Origin: Bostrychus sinensis
Lineage: Eukaryota; Chordata; Actinopteri; Gobiiformes; Eleotridae
Length of the DNA stretch: 64,000 nt
Direction: 5' to 3'
Assembly (NCBI GenBank): GCA_020698575.1
Contig: CM036248.1
Location: 17,587,229-17,651,228 of the forward strand
Below, piece after piece: positions 24,236-36,102 of the stretch; the stretch's first letter is position 1, and every line of letters begins with the position of its first letter. A model generated the notes under the pieces. The model did no database searches and was not told where the DNA came from. It was given only the letters and a program-made list of their open reading frames with translations. The position numbers and the translations under genes were made by a program.

Positions 24236-26815
24236 AATCGTAATGTAATTTTTTTACACCCCTCGTTTTAAAAGTAATTTCCTGCTGGTATGGATTCAGT
24301 ACACTAGTCACTCAGTATAAAACTGTCAAGTGGTAAGAACTTTTTTCATATTCTTTTCAAAGTTCTAAGCGAATAAAGCTGTCTCCATATTTATTTAAAG
24401 AAAGGAGCAGAGTTAAATCTGCAGAGCCTGGGTGTAGATGAGTTGATGTGAGTTAGTTAACTACCTTTTGCATTTGAGCTCTTAAAAAAGGATTAGGAGT
24501 AAATAGCAATTAAGCAGGAGGGCAATGAGTGAATCAGGCTTTATTGTTCTGGAGAGATTGATCCACATACCGAGGTATAGTGAGACCTTTGTGCCCTTTA
24601 TCTTATCAAAACTCTTCTCTCCTCTTCCACTGGCTTCAATAACAAAGACTGACCAACAAAAGATTGCACAATGTGGTCACTGTAGTTTTACTAAACAGAT
24701 TACCACATGAAGATTACCACATGGCATACAAGGGTCACAAGTGCTTCAGTAATCACGTCTCATTCATTTATGTGAATCAGACTCAATTTGCTTCTATAAT
24801 TATAGTTTCATCAAAATGCACAATTGACCAAACTGACCAATTGTTAGTTATTGGAAAGTTATTGTCCCCTATTGTGTTAAATCAACTTTTTTTAAATTTT
24901 TACTTTTGAACCATGTTGTAATGTTTGCACCTCAAAAACATATCTAGTATTTAGTGTCATTCACGCATGTTTGAGTAATTCTGCTTTTCACCGCTGCCAT
25001 CACTGGAATTGTGATCATTTTAGAACTTAAATTGTTGTCACTACAAGCTCATTTATCTATCTGTTAGCGCCATGTTGTTAATAACCACGCTAAATAGCCA
25101 TTTTATGTTCTGTTCTGCAAAATTAAAGCAACTACTTTATATACCTTATTTTAAGTTATACAACGTGAAATATTAATGCAAAGGTGTCCATAGCATTACT
25201 TTTTAAAAGCCTTAAAAGCTGTGCATGGCCCTTTAAAGTGACTAAAAATGTTACTTGTCTGTGGCCTGTTGACCCTTCCACAAGAACTACTGAGATAAGT
25301 TGCATGCAGTTTGGAGACAAGGGTAGCATTTGTTCCCATTCCACATGGAAGCAAATAAAAAAATAGACAACATAAATAAATGGCTGTTGTTTATATATTT
25401 GTTCAAATGTACTTTGAGATAAACACACCCATCTGAAAGCCAGTTTGCTAAAGTTAACTTATTAAAGTAGGATTTCTGGTGACTAATGAAAATCAGAGAA
25501 TACATTGACAAGCTATTATACTGGTCTGTCACATTTCTGTATTTACAAAATAACTTAAAACTTAGGAAACGCATATTATGTAACCTTTGGCTTATAAGCT
25601 AATTGTATGTGCTAATTACTACATTAAATAAAACTGAAAATGTACATTACGCACATAGAGTTGATGGTTGTAATATGCCATATTTCATATTTTGTGATAT
25701 TCGGTGCCTAATACTTATTCCTCCCTAAAATGTACTACAGTGTTCCTAAATTTATGGCACAATTTTTTGGAAGCTATTGCAGACACTCTGTTTGCAAACA
25801 ATTAAAGGGTCTATAAATATTGAATCAGTTTTTGTCCGTTGCTGATCACTAAGACTGGTTTTGTTCTGACTGCTGTGCTCAAACTAGAGCTGCTAGAAGT
25901 TGACTTTGAGGTTTCAAAGGTAACTCAGGTCCGTCACAATGCTGGCCAAATGCTCATTAGATCACTGATTTAACTTCAACTCGCCCCTTTCCTTGCTATT
26001 TCTGCATCATCCTGCAAAGGGCAAATGTGTCTATTAATTCTCATGAAAAACATCTCCGTTTGATATCCAGAAACATTTTCCTTGGCACCAAATACTTCTT
26101 TCACAAACAATACACATGCTCCCACCATCTTTGTTAGCTTTTAGAGTAAACAATTTAAATAGTTGTATGTTTGTAATGTTTTTGTGATCATTCTTTGCAA
26201 CCAAATTAAACACAAATAAATATAACAGTCATTTCTACAATTTGTGACAATCCTGAGTTGTATCTTTGTAAGACTTTGTACTGTACTCTTCAGATGTGAA
26301 TCTTCGAAATAGATTAGCCTCATTTGAGCTGTGTTTCTTTACGCAAACTAAACAATACGTGTCTGTAATTACAGTCAAGAGATAAACACTTAGAGGATTC
26401 AATTCAATTCTTTATTTTGTAAATGTGATGGTGATGGACAGCGGGGTAAACAGTGAGGCGGAGAGAGGCGGACACTTTCGAGGCATCATCTTTGTACTCT
26501 CTTTGTTGTCTCTTCTTCCATTTTCTGGTGAAAGCTGGCACCTGTTGAAAACCATTGTTTCCCCACTGTCATCGCACATCTCTTTTGTGCTTCTTTTGTC
26601 AAATTCCATATTCTGACCATCTGCTTGAGCCTCTGGATATTGTGTATAGAACTGTCCCCATCTCCTTTTCTCTCTTTGAAAACAGAAAATATGGCTGACC
26701 TGCAAACAACTAGGATCCTTCCAAAACAAACTAAAATTGTTATGCACAAAGAAAGTATTTTTAATTTTTGATTTTATGCACTATTCAATACTATTTAGAA
26801 CTCACATTTTTACAT
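24236..26815. other. Intergenic, no gene recognised
   Basis: AT-rich, with anonymous short frames on both strands. A fragment near 25065-25105 ('gcgccatgttgttaataacc') belongs to the repeat seen at 23385. No exon or RNA gene found. Confidence 0.45.
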
Positions 26816-26819
26816 GAGA

Positions 26820-27058
26820 GTCTGCATGTCCTCCCCGTGTTACTGTGGGTTCTCTCCGGGTTCTCCGGCTTCCTCCCACCATCCAAAGACATGCATGTGT
26901 TAGGTGAATTGGTGATTCTATTTCGCCCCTAGTGGATGAATGTGAGAGTGAATGGTTGTCTGCCTGTGTTTGTCCATGAATGTCCAGGGTGTACCCCTTC
27001 TAAGTTGCTGGGATAGGCTCCAGTCAACGTGACCCCTAACAAGAATAAGCAGAAGAAT
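26820..27058 (+). repeat. Common teleost interspersed repeat, copy 3
   Basis: Best-preserved middle section: 'ccggcttcctcccaccatcc', 'aaagacatgcatgtgttagg', 'gtgagagtgaatggttgtct' and 'gctgggataggctccagtca'. These phrases define one of the most widespread repeats in percomorph genomes. Confidence 0.7.
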
Positions 27059-27082
27059 GTTTTTTATAAAACCAACTCTATA

Positions 27083-27192
27083 GGTACACTATATTTAGTG
27101 TATATTAGCTCATCTGAGCTAATACTTTTGGCAAACATACTGTAAGTGATACACTACTGGAAATATAGTGTATATTGGAAATATAGTGTATT
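27083..27192. mobile_element. Collapsed miniature Tc1-type MITE
   Basis: 'tacactatattt' on the left, the central inverted pair 'attagctca tc tgagctaat' and then 'acttttgg', with 'ggaaatatagtgta' present twice on the right (27159-27172 and 27177-27190). The ends are those of the Tc1-type element at 22706-23668, so this looks like a derivative that lost the whole interior. Confidence 0.55.
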
Positions 27193-27344
27193 CCAGAATC
27201 TAATCATCACATTTCTTCATGGAGTAGGGATATTTTTAGTTGCAACATTAAAATGGGTAATTATTGCTTACAACTCTTTGCATTTGTTCCTTCTGAGAAA
27301 ACTTTGTTGTCAAGCACTCAGGAGAGCGGACCACCAAGGCACTG

Positions 27345-27515
27345 ACTGATCCTATCTCAAGGTCAGACCTGGATTTGAACCAGGGATCCTCTAGTTCAGG
27401 GATAAATGCTTCGTTGATTGAGCCACAAAGCAATGGTACAGAATCCGGAATACATTTCCTGAAAAATCTTTGAAAATCTAGCCATTCATTTTTGAGTTAT
27501 CTTACATCAGAATTT
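27345..27515 (-). repeat. tRNA-like interspersed repeat, minus-strand copy
   Basis: The complement of 27361-27433 holds the A-box TGGCTCAATCA and a canonical B-box GGTTCAAATCC within a perfect 5-bp T-arm (CCTGG/CCAGG, 7-base loop). The acceptor and anticodon stems do not form, so it is a tRNA-derived element, not a tRNA gene. Next to it lie 'ggtacagaatcc' and 'gccattcatttttgagttat', blocks also seen in other copies. Confidence 0.65.
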
Positions 27516-27690
27516 TCTTTTCCCTCTCCGCTTGCAGGATTCCCAGGATTGCAAATTGTCTGCCTCCTACTGTGCAGTGATTTGCATATTAGTTAGGCAT
27601 AGGTTTTACGCCCACACCCTTCCTGATGCAACCCTCACAGTTCATTCAGGCTTGGGACTGTCACAAAGAGTAACACTGAATGTATTTATT
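27500..27690. repeat. LINE-tail-like fragment
   Basis: 'cacacccttcctgatgcaac' followed by 'ggcttgggactgtcacaaag' corresponds to the fragments at 8165-8465. It ends near an A-rich run at 27702-27715. Confidence 0.5.
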
Positions 27691-28204
27691 TTGTTATTGG
27701 GAAAAAAAAAAAGAAGGAATTTATTTATATCTGCAGCTTCACTCTCACAACCCATGATAATAAAAATCATACTTTTGAGGAACAATCAGTACTACACACA
27801 TTACAACATTTAGTCAGATTCCAGATTATCCACATTAATTTCACAGTCTGCCACTAAAAAAAACTGCTTTCTATTTTAGGTCCAGCGTGATTCACAGATC
27901 TGCTCCAACGTGTTGTCTTTAAGCCAATTGGCCCCATATTAGACATCTTAGTTCTCAATGCATTCATCTGTTTGTGAGTGCAGGCATGCTATGGTTCTCT
28001 ACATGCTCTGTTGCTGATTGCAGTATTTTGACTCTCTCGGCCCATGTATGGACAGGAGTGTTGGAGGCTCGTTTGGGACTCGTAGGTCTGCCTTGTGTCT
28101 AATTGAACTTGGATCGCCTTCTGAGAGACAAATTAGATGTGCTTCAGAGGCAGTGTTTGAATTTTCAAGACAAAATGGTGACCTGTTGAATGTTCATGCA
28201 TTAC

Positions 28205-28377
28205 ACTAATATAGATACAACAAACCACAGCAGTAGCAGTAGTGGTGTTAATAGTAGTAATCTAATACTAGTAGTACTTTTTTACTTTTTCTCAAGTAAT
28301 AACTTTGTTGAGTAGGCTATTTTTACTTGCTTTTATTATTAACTTAAAACACATTTGGATTATTTCTTCTACCTCTG
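28205..28377. repeat. Truncated Tol2-like MITE
   Basis: TAG-triplet interior, then 'tttactttttctcaagtaat' and a right end 'tatttcttctacctctg', the CAGAGGTAGAAGAA signature when inverted. The left end is not identifiable. Confidence 0.5.
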
Positions 28378-28616
28378 CCAGTGTGTACCCACATCATACT
28401 CAAAGTAGTTTGAGTGGTTCTAGCCCCATGGAGCTCATTCAGAATTAGTGGTAAGAGATTTGTGTATTATATGAGTTATGTGTATGAATGAACGATTAAA
28501 TAATAATATAGTATAATGGTTAAGGAGAAAAAAACACATAAGGATTGTGTTGAAGAGGTCAAATTACTAATGTAGTTTTTATTGCTGTTTTCAAGTTTAC
28601 ATAAATAACATTAGAA

Positions 28617-28876
28617 AGTGCACAGACCTCCACCAAGGCGTTTGGCCCTGTCTTGCAATGGTAAAGATATGGTGTGTAGACCTGGATTCAAACCGGGAAC
28701 CATGGCAAATGTTCTGTCTGTTGCAATTACAGCCTATCTCATGATAAATAATTCAATAAAAATATCTGGATTGTGATATGGAGTTACCCCGAAAACAAAC
28801 CATTTCTTGTACGCCTACTTACCTTTCCTGAAAATTTGATCAGAATCTGACCATTACTTGCATGTCACTCAGAATA
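28617..28876 (-). repeat. tRNA-like interspersed repeat, minus-strand copy
   Basis: 'acctggattcaaaccgggaa' is an inverted B-box (GGTTTGAATCC). 'cacagacctccaccaaggcg' and 'tctgaccattacttgcatgt' flank it in the order seen at 51268-51740. Confidence 0.55.
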
Positions 28877-29990
28877 AAAAGATAATTTATCTTCACTTAT
28901 GGACAGTTGGTTTGTTCACAACATTCACTCATTTTTTTTCAGGAACAGATGGCCATGTTAGACAACAGACGTAGATCTAACCTCAGTTAGCACTAACAGC
29001 TGGCAGGAATACATCCAAATCAAATAGAGATTGTGAACATGCTACTCTGTACAAAATAACTCAATTCTTGATTTGTTGAGTTCAAAAAGTTATTAATTCA
29101 CCTTGTGGCACAAACTTTAGACTTACAGCCTGCAATTTTCAAGTCATGAAGTCTGTGAAATTCTGTGCAATAATCTACCACACACTTCACTACACACCTC
29201 AAGCACAATGTCAGTATCGCTTTTGGGCAACAGCAAGATTTTTTGTGAACATTTATTATGACCCTCAAATTACACAAAGTCTCTTTCTTTCTCTGGTATC
29301 TCAACCCTCACTCTAAAGAAGACGTCATTTCTTTGCATTCATCTTTTTCAGAATCTCTCACTCCACTGACCAGGAAGCTGTCAGACTATTACTCATCCTT
29401 TATGTTGAACTGTATAGGTTTATCAACTAAAAACAAACAAACAAACAAACAAACAAAAATGTGTTTGAAGTCCTAAAGGCATCACTCTGATGCACCATGT
29501 GCGCTCTCTAGTGGTGAGAAGTGAGAAAACAAACAATATTTGAGTGGAGATGGGCATTCATTATAAAAATGCATATCTATTACAAACAGTCTGTGATGTT
29601 GATGCAATTAATAATTCAACAATGGTAGTAAGAAATCACTTGCATAGGTCATCTAATGTATTTTATTATTAGATAGGCCCAGTTGTCACAGCACACTTTT
29701 AAGAGCGTACACAAATTAGTCTTTTAAAATGATTTTTATACATTTTTAATAACATGTAGGCTAAAGCATTACACAAAGCTACTTTATTGCCCACAAATGA
29801 CTGCTGAAAATACTTTCTCAATATTAGACTAAAACAGTGCCTCATATGACTACAGTGGCATTGGATTTGCGAAATAATGCTTGTTTTAATTGTAATCGCT
29901 GATGGTTGCTAGTTGCTGCTCTAGTTAAGTGAAGCGTGGATATATTAAGGTACATATCAAAACATTTCAAAGGAAATTGTGGTAAAACAT
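28877..29990. other. Intergenic upstream of simc1
   Basis: No gene recognised. A short (CAAA)n run lies at about 29430-29458. A single 'tgcgctctctagtggtgag' phrase near 29500 is a frequent fish-repeat word. Confidence 0.45.
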
Positions 29991-30001
29991 TAGACTGGTG
30001 G

Positions 30002-30110
30002 CCACTAGGTGGCGACACGTGTCGTGACGTAACCGCCCCCGCCCTTGCTTGTTACGTCACCAGCGTTGACCAATGAAAATCCTTCTGTTAACAGCGCCAT
30101 GTTTCTTACC
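30002..30110 (+). promoter_or_regulatory. Candidate core promoter of simc1
   Basis: Dense array with no TATA box: a CTCF-core-like CCACTAGGTGGCG (30002-30014); palindromic GACACGTGTC with the E-box CACGTG (30014-30023); GTGACGTAAC (30024-30033) and its exact inverse GTTACGTCAC (30051-30060), both CREB/ATF-like; a GC box CCGCCCCCGCCC between them (30033-30044); CCAAT (30070-30074); and a YY1-like GCGCCAT (30094-30100). Transcription would start some 300-400 bases before the ATG at 30506. Motif calls are by eye. Confidence 0.6.
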
Positions 30111-30505
30111 GATGTTGTTGTGAAGTAACAAGGAAATGGGGCATGCTGGCATGTCCTACAAAGGTTTTCTATACTTTTATATTCTGTCATTCAGTTTATA
30201 ACTTTACGTTAAATACATTTTAGTTGTTTTTTGTTTGATTGTTTTGTTTTAAGAGAACAGTGTGAAGTGAAGACTATTTTGCAGAACGACTGCAACGACC
30301 AATGACTGCTAACGTTATCATCTTCAAGATCATAGTTAGCTCACTTGACATTAATAGGAAATATGCACAATATGGACAAACGAGTGTCTATCAGCCGTCT
30401 CTCTCTCGTGGACCAGGATCCAAGATTTAATGCACCATCTTTGTTTTTTACTCCGTGGCTAACATTTTTTTTATGTGCAAGATCATAAACAATTAAACAG
30501 AAGAC

Positions 30506-33500
30506 ATGGATGCTGTGATTACGCTGAGCTCTGACTCCGACAGTGAATCTGAAGTGGAAATCGTGGGCTCCTACTCGAACAAGAATGAACTGTTGCCACT
30601 GTCGTCAGTGCGGGTTGAGGTCAATGCCCTTAACATCAAAATGCCCCTGGTATGTTTCAAAACAAAACATAAGTGCACTCAGAAAATGCGCTATACAATA
30701 TTCCAGTGCTCTCTATAGCATTCATACGTTTGGTTTTTACTTTGTCATGGTAAGACTGTCTGATGCTATACATTCAGTCAGTTTTAGGGTTGGGTGTTCT
30801 TAACTATGTAAGGACAAAGACTTTATTTCATACGTTTTACATTTCACTTGATTTAGTTAATTGTCAAAGGATCAAACCTTTTTCAATAATTTAAATGTGA
30901 ATTTAGTCATATGTCTTTTGTTTCTTCTCTCTTCCCTAGCATTACAGTGACCTCACAGATTCAAGTTTGACTTCTACAGAGCTAAACATATTTTCAAGAC
31001 TTGATCCGCCACCCCCAGCAGTGGTGGACTTGACTGAGGAAGACTTGAAGGATGGCAAGAACAAGGAGGACAGTTTACCACCAGATCAGCGTCAGAAAGA
31101 TGAAAAAGTTACAGATCCACACCAGCAGTCTTTAAAAGCTGATTTTAAGTCACAAGAAAAATCTTCAAGAAACTCAAGAAAAGTTGTTGAAATGACACGA
31201 GTTTATAATGGTCTCAAACCTGAACGGAGACTTTTAAGATCACAAAAACGACTCCTAACCAAGTTATCCTGCCATCGGATGCCATCAGTAGTATTAAAGA
31301 GGCTTGCTTTTCTTGAAAAACACCTCAAAGAACTAAGAACATCTAAGTATACAGTCTGTTTGCCTGAGACCGGTAAGACAATGTCACTGCTTCTTAAACA
31401 GCAGAACTGCAGTGGTACAACAGACTGCATGGGTGACTTGTCAAATGCAATCACACTTGATGGTCTTAAGTCCCCTATGGAGACTCCCCAGGGACAACAA
31501 CAAGAAGAAGATGGCACCAGATTACCTGGAGAAGCTCCTCTGCCTCCATGTAGCCAAGCTGACAATTCTGATCTAGAGCATCAAATCTCTCTCCCAGCTT
31601 CCACACAGCACAGTGATAACTTGAATTTATCCCTGACCATTCCCTCTCCAGCATATGCTTCTTCATCATCAGATAAAGCACAAAATTGTCTACCAAAAGA
31701 GCTCCGTTCCTTTAGCCCTTCACTTCCAGTAGGAACGTCAACTGTCCAGCCAGTGATAAATGGGTCAAGAAACAGCTCACCAGCCCAAGCTTCTACTTTT
31801 CAGTGTGAGGACATCATCTCCCTGCCGCACACAAGTCCTGAATCTGAAAGTATAAGACTGACAGAACTAGACCCACTATCTGATGAGGTGAAGTTTGATG
31901 AGGCTTCCATTTGCTGTAGTCTTCCCCCTGAATCTTCTCCATCAGTATCTAGGATAATAGATTTGGGCAAAGAACCTTTTACATATGAAGAAGATTTTGG
32001 AGTTGATAGTCCAGTGTCATTTACTTGGGAAGAAAGCAGGGAGGAGGAGGAAGTGAGGTTTGAACTGGACACATCCACCATACAAGATGACAAGCATTAT
32101 GTATGTCCAGCTGCTCTCAGAAAATTAGTTCATGGAGGAGCTTATATTCTGGTGAGTAGCATATTTATTTATCATTTCCCTGAACCTGTTTTGCTGTAAA
32201 ACAGTATTTCTGTTTAATAGATTGATGATGAAGAAAGGTTCAGAAATCCACAGATGCTGTGTCGTCAGAGCCTCAGCTTAGTTTATAGTACCATTGATGA
32301 AAATTATCCAGAGGGAACTTTGCAGCTTCTCTCAGACCTACTACAGCCTGGTTACTACCCCCCCAAAGACATCACCTCCCACCTGCTGCGAGGCATCCTG
32401 CTCGACCAACAGTCTCCAAATCACATTTGTGTGCAAGCTTTTAATCTTTTAATGAGAACACAAAGGTGAGACCAGGACAGAGTGCTGAATATTTTTCTTT
32501 CTTTTTCTTATTAAGTTACTTATGTTTTTGTTCTTATTATAGGCACCACATTGTTGATAGATGGTCAGTTCCATGGGACTGGGAATTGTTAAGTTCTGTC
32601 ATGGAAAAGCAGGTACCTTAGATTGCCCTTGTATTATTGCAAAGGAATGTCAATGAATTTCCAATATATGGCATACTGTAATTCTTATCTACTTGGGGTT
32701 ACATGCTACTTGTAAAATTCAACATTTTTGTCTTATTTACTCTATAATCTGGCTTTTGAAGTGCATTTCTCCTACTAACACCTCTGGTTAATAGAGTTCA
32801 TTGTGAAACTATTGCTGTATGCCTCTACAAGGCACTGATCAAGTGTTTGAGTGGTTAAAAATAAATGCAGAATACTGTGTTGCTGGTTAAATGTGTTTCT
32901 TGGTTGTTTTGGTCTTGCACATAAACTATTTAAACACTAAAATGTAATGTGTTATTAATAGCTGTTATATTACATGTGGTAATAGTGTTTACATTTTCTT
33001 TTCTTGTATCCTAAAGGAACACCGAATTGAAGTTGTGCGCATGCTCCTAGAGTATGTGGTACAGACCTTGGAGGATGACTTTGAGACCAAACAAGCTACT
33101 TCTGCACTTTACCAGTCAATTGCCAAAGCCTTGTTGTCATTTGATCAGCAGTTTCCTCATATTAGGTAAGCCTAGGTTTAGTTCAGTGGTCTAAGAAGTA
33201 AGTAAGTGTATGTCTGAGGCATATTGGCTGTTGGACAGGGATTCTGATATGTGGCTATACTGTAGTATTTTTAATTCATGATCAACCTTATTTTCTAACT
33301 AATTTGAAATATCTGATAGGGATTATTCACATTGTATTAACCATTATTTCAATATTCCATTGGCATAAAGGTCTGCCTTATGTTACAACTGTGTGTCAAT
33401 GTGTGGTCCATGATGGTAGTAATAACCTATGTCTGCCTTTTAGGGACATCTGTAAGTGGCTGTTTTCTGCTATTATGAAATCAACAGATCATAATGTGAT

Positions 33501-35328
33501 TAGAGACGCCCAAGAAAGAGATGAACACAGCAGGTAATAATTAAGGATCTGCCAAATGTTTAGTTGAATTAATCAATATGCACTGCTGGCAATGTACAAC
33601 AAAACCTGTCTAAAGGCACTAAACAACCAGATATTCTAGTTTAAATCTGACCATGTCAGCACTTCTCATATACAGTACACCCAAATGAAGGGCTCTTTAA
33701 AAAAAAAAAAAGTAATTAAATAAAATGTCTACATTTATTTGCAGCCAACAGATAATAACATTAAAAAACAGTTTGTATTCAGTAATGTTTCTTTCAAATT
33801 ATCTGGTTATCTATAACAGACACGTCCCTCTCTTCTACAGAGTGGTGTCCATCTTCCAAAGGATGCTGTCTTTGGCTTTAGAGGTGGACTGCTCTCCAGC
33901 TATAAGCTCTGCCAAGCTTTCCCAGGAGCTTTTCCACATGCTCATCAGCAATGTACCGTTGCGTGCTCAAAGGTGTGTATGATAGCTAAAATAGATTATA
34001 ATAAAGCTTCATGTGAATCTGTTGCAATCTATGGAAGCCTAATGCTATTTTTCAATTCATTATCATTTTAATTCTGTTCTTATTCTGTTGTAGTTGTTCT
34101 GTTTTTTTGTGTTTTATATTTGAATTATCTGTTTTTGACATGCAGGATGCTGTTGCTGGAGAGCCTGCAGAGCAAGCTGCTTAGATGTAAGCTGTTGGAG
34201 CATCTGCTAGACTACGCTTGCCCAGTTAAAACCTCTCTGCCCATGTCACTTAGTCTTCTGCTCCACTTCCTGAAGAACTGCACCCTGTCATCTGATCCCA
34301 TAGTAAATATCACAATCTTGTTTTATTGTATAACTTAAAAGTGCTATGAGCAGTACATATTTTTTATATTTAAAAAAATAATTACCCACATGTGTCCCGG
34401 TTCCTACTGGAACTGAGCTCTTTTGGTAGAAAACTTTGTGTTTAATCTGATGATGAAGTTTATTTTACATAATGGCTAAGTTGTTTTTGTTTACATTTTT
34501 TGTTTTGGTTCTAAAACTGAATTGCTGATCGTCCAATAAAAAAAAAAACAGAAAGACTGTCAGCCCACAGACCATGTTTTGATTTAGACTTCAGTCCCAT
34601 TTTCAAACCAGGATGAGCGCATGCTGCTTACAGTACCTTTTAACTAAATAAATGTGCACATTTTAAGAAAAGAACACCTTTGCTAAATAGCTGTGTTATT
34701 TAGGATGGCAATGAAAAATGGCAGAGATGGGAAGAATTGGTCCATCATCTTTGGATGTTGTTGCTCAGCTACAGCAATGCAATGAAAGGTAATGTGGTGT
34801 TTGTCCCAACTCTAGTCCTGTTTTGACAAATGTTTTTTTCTGTATTGTTCAGTTTGGAATCCATGATAAAGCACTAAACCAAATTTTCATGTTATGGTGC
34901 ATCACCCACCTGCAACAGCATACCGAGTTTTCCTGTTTTCTCTTAATAAAAATAAAATAAAACTGGACCAGTTTCCCACTACTGTACATAACAGTAAAAT
35001 GTGGTGTATGCTAAACACAAAAACACTTCCTTTCAAAAATCTCAATGAAATTAGGACAGGTTTTAAGTTTTGACATAATATGCATGACCGATTTATGTTT
35101 TTTTTCTCATCTTCAGGCTACCTCTGTAGTTCCAAGACAGAGCAAAGAGACAGAGTTGGCTCATTGGTTTATAAGCCTGATGACATGGTATCCAAGTCTG
35201 CGGTTCGTGAAGCTGTGGACGCTTTCTTGTCCAGATCACAGGATGATCTTGGTGAAGCGTTACCTCTCCATGTTGAGGAGTCACTCACCTATTTACAGGA
35301 TCATTTGTTGGATGTCTGTCAGTGTTAA
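30506..35328 (+). CDS. simc1: SUMO-interacting motifs-containing protein 1 (SIMC1)
   Basis: Ten coding exons: 30506-30649, 30940-32151, 32221-32465, 32543-32612, 33017-33165, 33444-33533, 33841-33972, 34146-34302, 34704-34788, 35117-35328. All junctions are GT-AG and phases agree, giving 831 residues (human protein about 870). The N-terminus holds hydrophobic-acidic SUMO-interacting motifs: VITLSSDSDSE (residues 4-14), VEIV (17-20) and VVDLTEED (76-83). Exon 2 encodes a long low-complexity Ser/Pro-rich region. From about residue 430 (HYVCPAALRKLVHGGAYIL) to the end lies an all-helical domain of the SLF2/Nse6-like type. In humans SIMC1 pairs with SLF1 and directs the SMC5/6 complex to SUMO-rich nuclear sites. 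The start is the first ATG of an exon whose very first residues form a SUMO motif. An extra 5' non-coding exon cannot be excluded. The next gene, cnot6, is on the same strand about 1.8 kb downstream. Confidence 0.9.
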
Positions 35329-35712
35329 ATGGTTGAACTAATGTTTTACTTTTTAAAGTTTTGATATAGTGCCATAATTTATTATTTATTTTTTTCCCAA
35401 ATGATTGTGTTATTGTAATTCTTAAATACATTCTTGCCACAAAAACCTGAGCGTTTCAAAATATGTTATATAAAAGTAGTTATTTTATGTCTTTCTTTTG
35501 ACTACACACACTTGCAGCCCAAACAGTCCATGTTTACTCCTTTTGGGAAATTACAGAGAAGCATAATACAGTCTTTATTAGTTCATCCAAATTAACATGT
35601 AACTTAACTTAATACACTAAGTTCGTCCAAGTGATTACAAGCGGCAAACTAACCTATCTCCTGATCACTTGCACTGTAATGACAATTTGTGCAATTGTAT
35701 AAATAGTACAAT

Positions 35713-35718
35713 AATAAA
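35713..35718 (+). terminator. Candidate poly(A) signal of simc1
   Basis: AATAAA about 385 bases after the simc1 stop codon, and the first perfect hexamer I find there. It lies upstream of the cnot6 promoter region. Confidence 0.5.
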
Positions 35719-35938
35719 CAATACAGATAGGCTGACTGTTGGTCACTTGCAGTGCTGTGTAGACTGTTATTTTAATGTGTGTTTAAATTGTGTTTAAGTT
35801 GTTACGTTTAAGTCCCGTTACATAGATCATATTTGTGGGTGTATTTTATTTTATTTTTGGCATAGAAAGTAATTTCATTATTAGTTAAACGGTCCATTTA
35901 GCCAGGCTCAACAGCTGGTTGGCCCGTCTACTCTGTGA

Positions 35939-36102
35939 CCAATAGAAAGAAGCGCAGTTATCGGCAGAGAGAAAAAAAAAAAAAAAAAAAAAAAAAAAAA
36001 GCCCTGACAGTCGCCATGATACAGCAGCGGAAACGGGGGAGAAGTAGCTAGAAAACAAAAGAGAACACGCAGTCGTCCTCGCTATTTGGTATGGTCTTGA
36101 AG
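35939..36102 (+). promoter_or_regulatory. Promoter and probable non-coding exon 1 of cnot6
   Basis: A CCAAT box at 35939-35943 is followed by a pure run of 29 A (35972-36000) and then GC-richer sequence. A strong donor AAG|GTAAAA closes a likely untranslated first exon at 36102. CNOT6 genes commonly start with a non-coding exon. An ATG at 36091 inside it is not in frame with the protein if joined at either acceptor near 37125 or 37133. The exon start is not defined. Confidence 0.5.

Noticed and set aside
27361..27433. Possible functional tRNA gene on the minus strand
   Set aside because: The T-arm and both boxes are good, but the acceptor and anticodon stems do not pair, and related decayed copies occur elsewhere in the window.
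30719..30939. Read-through of simc1 exon 1 into the following intron
   Set aside because: The GTATGT donor at 30650 and AG acceptor at 30939 keep phase 0 and continue the protein; the read-through frame soon stops.
36091..36102. ATG in the presumed cnot6 exon 1 as the true start
   Set aside because: Joined to either acceptor near 37125 or 37133 it is out of frame with the conserved MPKEKYDPP start.
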